From contig NZ_QKTW01000017.1 of the NCBI RefSeq assembly GCF_003236175.1, forward strand, positions 136,304-200,303: a stretch of 64,000 nt of DNA, written 5' to 3'. The notes beneath the pieces were generated by a model. That model had not been told where the DNA came from. It did no database searches and saw only the letters and a program-made list of their open reading frames with translations. Position 1 is the stretch's first letter; each line of letters opens with the position of its first letter. Of the stretch, positions 60,983-64,000 are shown one piece after another. The stretch is from Taibaiella soli. GTDB lineage: Bacteria > Bacteroidota > Bacteroidia > Chitinophagales > Chitinophagaceae. The position numbers and the translations under genes were made by a program.

Positions 60983-61858
60983 TTATAAATTATTCTCCGC
61001 CTTCAGCAGTTTCAAAAATGCGAGCATCGCTTTTTTAGGATAAGCATCATTTAACCAGATGGCCATTGCACTTCGTGACATCTTTTTTCCCTCAATCGGA
61101 ATCGTGATCAAGTCCTGATCCACTACGCTGACCTTCGTCAATATGGTATGCCAGCTGCCTGTCTTCACAATGGCCAACAATGTCGGAATATCATTGATCT
61201 CAATAGAGACATCCGGGTGCAGACCTTTACGTTTAAACGCTTCTGTGATAAATCGTGTGGTACTGTATCCCGTGGCTGGCAAGGCCAATGGCAAACGGGT
61301 AATTTCTTCCAGCGAAATGGAACGGCGGGACGCTAGTCCTGTCCGCTCAGCGGCGACCAGCGTCAAGGGCGAACTAAACAGCAGTTCTTGCCTGAACTGA
61401 GTATCCTTGCTATCTTCTTTAAACGTCAATACGAGATCAAGCTCTGCTGCACTCAGCTTTTCAATCAGTTCGTCTGAAGTGCCAAATACAATGCAAACTT
61501 TCACTTTAGGATATTGCTGCGCAAAAAGAATCAGCGTTTTGGTCAACACATTGCGCAGCGCAAAAGTGACTCCGATATTGATCTTGCCCGTTTTTAGATT
61601 ATTGAGATCCTCCAGCAGCAATAAACCGTCATCTGCCCTATTTACACTTTGCAACGCATATTCTGCAAATAAAGTACCTGCTTCTGTCAGTGAAATCCGC
61701 TTTCCTATCCGGTTAAACAAGGGAACCCTGATCTGATCTTCTAGTTGTTTGATCTGCTGAGACAACGTACTCTGGCTGATATTCAACGCATGTGCTGCCT
61801 CTGTAAAATTCAGCAACTCTTTAGCTTTCAGAAAATAACGTAATTGTCTTAGCTCCAT
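60983..61858 (-). CDS. LysR-family transcriptional regulator
   Basis: 291 residues. N-terminal LysR HTH with the typical MELRQLRYFLKAKELLNFTEAAHALNISQSTLSQQIKQLE start, and a periplasmic-binding-protein-like effector domain (GVTFALRNVLTKTLILFAQQYPKVKV). It is divergent from the MFS transporter gene with 119 bp between them, the classical arrangement for LysR control of that operon. Confidence 0.88.
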   Translation of the reverse strand: MELRQLRYFLKAKELLNFTEAAHALNISQSTLSQQIKQLEDQIRVPLFNRIGKRISLTEAGTLFAEYALQSVNRADDGLLLLEDLNNLKTGKINIGVTFALRNVLTKTLILFAQQYPKVKVCIVFGTSDELIEKLSAAELDLVLTFKEDSKDTQFRQELLFSSPLTLVAAERTGLASRRSISLEEITRLPLALPATGYSTTRFITEAFKRKGLHPDVSIEINDIPTLLAIVKTGSWHTILTKVSVVDQDLITIPIEGKKMSRSAMAIWLNDAYPKKAMLAFLKLLKAENNL

Positions 61859-61977
61859 CTCAAATCGTTTTTACCGATGATTACGATCGAAAAATACCGT
61901 TTTTCAAATTTAGGATTTAGATGGAATTTTGTGTTGTCGATTATCCGGAACTTATTCCGAAGGGTTGACCACATAAC

Positions 61978-63210
61978 ATGAGCAATTTAACGGTCGATAT
62001 AACCAAAGACAAACCGGACATACGTATTACAACTGAGCGAGCTACCAGACAAAGCGCACGTTTCAAAAAAATCAAGTTTTGCATTTTCCTGTCGGGCCTT
62101 TCTGTATTCGCGCAGCTTTATCTTTTTCAGCCATTGCTGCCAACCGTTGCCCAACATTTTGGTACCAGCGTAGGTAATAGTTCGTTACTGGTTTCCTCTG
62201 CAACGATTGGTATGGCACTCGGCCTTTTCTTTTTCGGACTAAAAGCGGACAGTTTCTCCCGAAAGAAACAAATGTCTTTTGCACTGATCGCTTCTGCAAT
62301 CCTGACGATTATTTCCTTTCAAATTCAGAGTTTGTCCCTGCTGATTACACTCGGACTTATGAAAGGCTTTGTGCTTGCCGGCGTTTCCTCTGTGGCGTTG
62401 GCTTATCTCACTGAAGAAGTAGAATTCTCTGTAATAGGCCTGGCGATCAGCATGTATTTAAACGGCAATACCATTGGCGGCATGAGCGGCAGAATATTAG
62501 CGATCATCTTTGCCGGTGCTTTCGGCTGGCGGAATGCCGTTTTGCTGATTGGTATCGAAAGTCTGTTTCTCGGACTCTTGTTCTGGAAGTTTTTTCCCGA
62601 AAGCCAACTCTTTCAGCCGCAATCAATACCGGTGCGTTTTAAGCTGAAACAAATGAAAGGATTTATCAGCAACTCTTTGATGTTGCCGCTTTTCATTATC
62701 GGCGGACTAATGGTCGGCACCTTCGTAAGCGTCTACAACTATCTTACATTCCGGCTGGAAGCAAAACCATTTTCATTAAATCATTACTGGATTGCCTTTA
62801 TCTTTTTGATGTACGCATTTGGTGTCGTTGGCGCCATCATCGCCCGCAAACTTTCAGAGCATTATAAACTACGACAGGTCTTACGCGGATTTTTACTGTT
62901 ATTTCTATTGGGCGTTGGCCTGATGATCTTTGACAATCTCGCGCTTACCATCACCGGACTTGGCCTGCTCACAACTGCGTTTTTTGCAGCGCACACCATG
63001 GCCAGTCGTATGGTTGCAATCTACGCAGTAGAAGGAAAAAGTGCGGCCACTTCGTTATACTGGTTGTTTTATTACACCGGTTCTGGTATTGTGGGCAGTA
63101 GCTCTGGCTATTTGCTGCACGCAACAAACTGGTCGGTTTATACCATTTCGCTGATGGCATTGATCGCGGTAGCCTGTTTACTGACCATCTCTAAAGAACA
63201 AAAATTATGA
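61978..63210 (+). CDS. MFS transporter
   Basis: 410 residues with twelve membrane helices and a 35-residue cytoplasmic N-terminus. The motif GLKADSFSRKKQ between helices 2 and 3 is a variant of the MFS loop G-x-x-D-R-x-x-R-R. It belongs to the drug/proton efflux-type group (YnfM-like). The gene overlaps the next gene (ATGA) and is divergent from a LysR regulator, so efflux and the hydrolase are probably induced together by a small molecule. Confidence 0.85.
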   Translation: MSNLTVDITKDKPDIRITTERATRQSARFKKIKFCIFLSGLSVFAQLYLFQPLLPTVAQHFGTSVGNSSLLVSSATIGMALGLFFFGLKADSFSRKKQMSFALIASAILTIISFQIQSLSLLITLGLMKGFVLAGVSSVALAYLTEEVEFSVIGLAISMYLNGNTIGGMSGRILAIIFAGAFGWRNAVLLIGIESLFLGLLFWKFFPESQLFQPQSIPVRFKLKQMKGFISNSLMLPLFIIGGLMVGTFVSVYNYLTFRLEAKPFSLNHYWIAFIFLMYAFGVVGAIIARKLSEHYKLRQVLRGFLLLFLLGVGLMIFDNLALTITGLGLLTTAFFAAHTMASRMVAIYAVEGKSAATSLYWLFYYTGSGIVGSSSGYLLHATNWSVYTISLMALIAVACLLTISKEQKL

Positions 63211-63929
63211 GGATCATTCCGCTGAAAGAAGGAAACTTTCTGGTGAGCAAAACCAAAGAGTTTAGTGTGCTGGAGGACAATGACGAATCTGAAGGTATTC
63301 GTATGGCAGTACAGCCGTTTTTAGTAATGACCAATGATGAAAACATCTTGCTCGATGCAGGTGTCGGCTGGCTGGAAAACGGACATTTAAAATTGTTCGA
63401 CAATCTGAAAGAAGCACATGTTTCACCCGAGTCAATCAGTAAAGTATTGCTTTCACACCTGCACAAAGATCACATAAACGGACTGGTCATTGATGATGAA
63501 AACGGACTGCGACTTGCCTTTCCACAGAGCAAAATCTATATACAACGCAGAGAATATGAATATGCATTGACCAAAACAGATAGTCCGTCGTTTGACTTTG
63601 TGCGACTAAATTTTCTCATCAATTATGCAGACATCGTCTGGATGGATGCAAATGAAGGTGCTATCACTCCGGAGATCAATTATGTGGTAACAGGGGGCCA
63701 CACGCCATTTCATCAGGTCTTCCGGATACAATCAGAAGGGAAAATCATTTTCTATGGCGCTGACAATCTGCCGCAAAGCAGATACTTCGATATGCATGTA
63801 GCCTACAAAACGGACTATGATGGTAAAAAAGCCATGCAGTGGCGGATACAATGGGAAGCGCAGGCAAAAGCGGAACACTGGCAGATTCTCTTATATCATG
63901 ATTTATCCGAACCGGTGATTCAGTTTTGA
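63207..63929 (+). CDS. Metallo-beta-lactamase-fold hydrolase
   Basis: 240 residues. The zinc motif HxHxDH is clear (LLSHLHKDHINGLV), the second His is in VTGGHTPFHQV, and the third ligand Asp is in FYGADNLPQS. The protein resembles AHL-lactonase/glyoxalase II-like enzymes. No signal peptide. Its ATG overlaps the stop of the MFS gene, so the two form an operon controlled by the LysR regulator. The substrate may be the compound that the transporter exports. The last 71 bp of the window hold nothing identifiable. Confidence 0.85.
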   Translation: MRIIPLKEGNFLVSKTKEFSVLEDNDESEGIRMAVQPFLVMTNDENILLDAGVGWLENGHLKLFDNLKEAHVSPESISKVLLSHLHKDHINGLVIDDENGLRLAFPQSKIYIQRREYEYALTKTDSPSFDFVRLNFLINYADIVWMDANEGAITPEINYVVTGGHTPFHQVFRIQSEGKIIFYGADNLPQSRYFDMHVAYKTDYDGKKAMQWRIQWEAQAKAEHWQILLYHDLSEPVIQF

Positions 63930-64000
63930 AAATCCCGGTTTGTAAATGGAAAAATAGCCGTACTTCGCGGGCAAAAGAATTTATATTGCCGCTTATGACC

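Overview
The window looks like a chromosomal piece of a Bacteroidota bacterium, probably a Chitinophagaceae-like relative. This is inferred from the gene families (YitT, DUF1569, Dyp-type peroxidase, AraC/AKR pairs, ImmA/IrrE, HscB-like co-chaperone) and the lack of strong Shine-Dalgarno sequences; no marker phylogeny was possible. It has two parts. Positions 1 to about 28.5 kb are AT-rich, full of broken genes and rich in conflict-type genes. From about 28.6 kb to the end the DNA is visibly more GC-balanced and carries intact housekeeping-type genes. A tRNA-Leu(CAA) gene on the minus strand (28583-28666) sits exactly at this change, with its 3' end facing the accessory part, so the left part is probably a genomic/defence island beside that tRNA.

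Left part. Two tandem small paralogs (2-526) are followed by a small membrane protein, a winged-helix protein and a DUF262/DUF1524 (GmrSD-type) nuclease. Next comes a dead phospholipase-D-like gene in which a 108-bp internal segment is inverted, then two secreted proteins. From 7.4 to 13.0 kb lies the oddest stretch. A roughly 1-kb non-coding module is repeated at least four times. Each copy has an 18-bp GGACGGTAAGTTCGTACC-like motif, a pyrimidine-rich tract, a cluster of about three ATGCATATWAGTACTGAGG-type repeats and a conserved downstream block. Between copies sit a GNAT/Xre toxin-antitoxin-like pair and a DUF4265 gene, like cargo. The last repeat cluster runs directly into a compact family-A-polymerase-like gene (12848-13996) whose motifs A, B and C can be read; motif C is HDS. 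A decayed second copy of this polymerase lies at 19.2-19.5 kb. This repeat array plus mini-polymerase is my main candidate for an undescribed system.

Then follow two probable defence operons. The first encodes a membrane protein with a phosphoribosyltransferase domain, a DprA-like protein and a HAD phosphatase (14165-17647), with a frameshifted secreted gene behind it. The second encodes a protein with two GHKL ATPase modules, a receiver protein, an HNH nuclease and an N6-adenine methylase (19740-25377). A truncated DNA-binding gene and a membrane protein/trypsin-like protease pair (26225-28296) close the island.

Right part. HscB-like co-chaperone, an alanine dehydrogenase/saccharopine dehydrogenase-like enzyme, a Dyp peroxidase with a membrane partner, a 1706-residue kinase-like/AAA/GAF/adenylate cyclase protein, an HD hydrolase, a YitT transporter-like protein, an acetyltransferase and a beta-lactamase-fold hydrolase. 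These are followed by a DUF4411/ImmA toxin-antitoxin pair, a cupin, an aldo/keto reductase with an AraC regulator, DUF1569, GNAT, DoxX, a glycosyltransferase-like protein and a TetR-divergent set of small membrane proteins. The window ends with a 1417-residue protein with a Hint domain, a lone receiver, LysR, an MFS transporter and an MBL hydrolase. Between 45.9 and 46.2 kb is a striking array of 14 near-palindromic AGGTCGACCT-like decamers spaced 21-22 bp apart.
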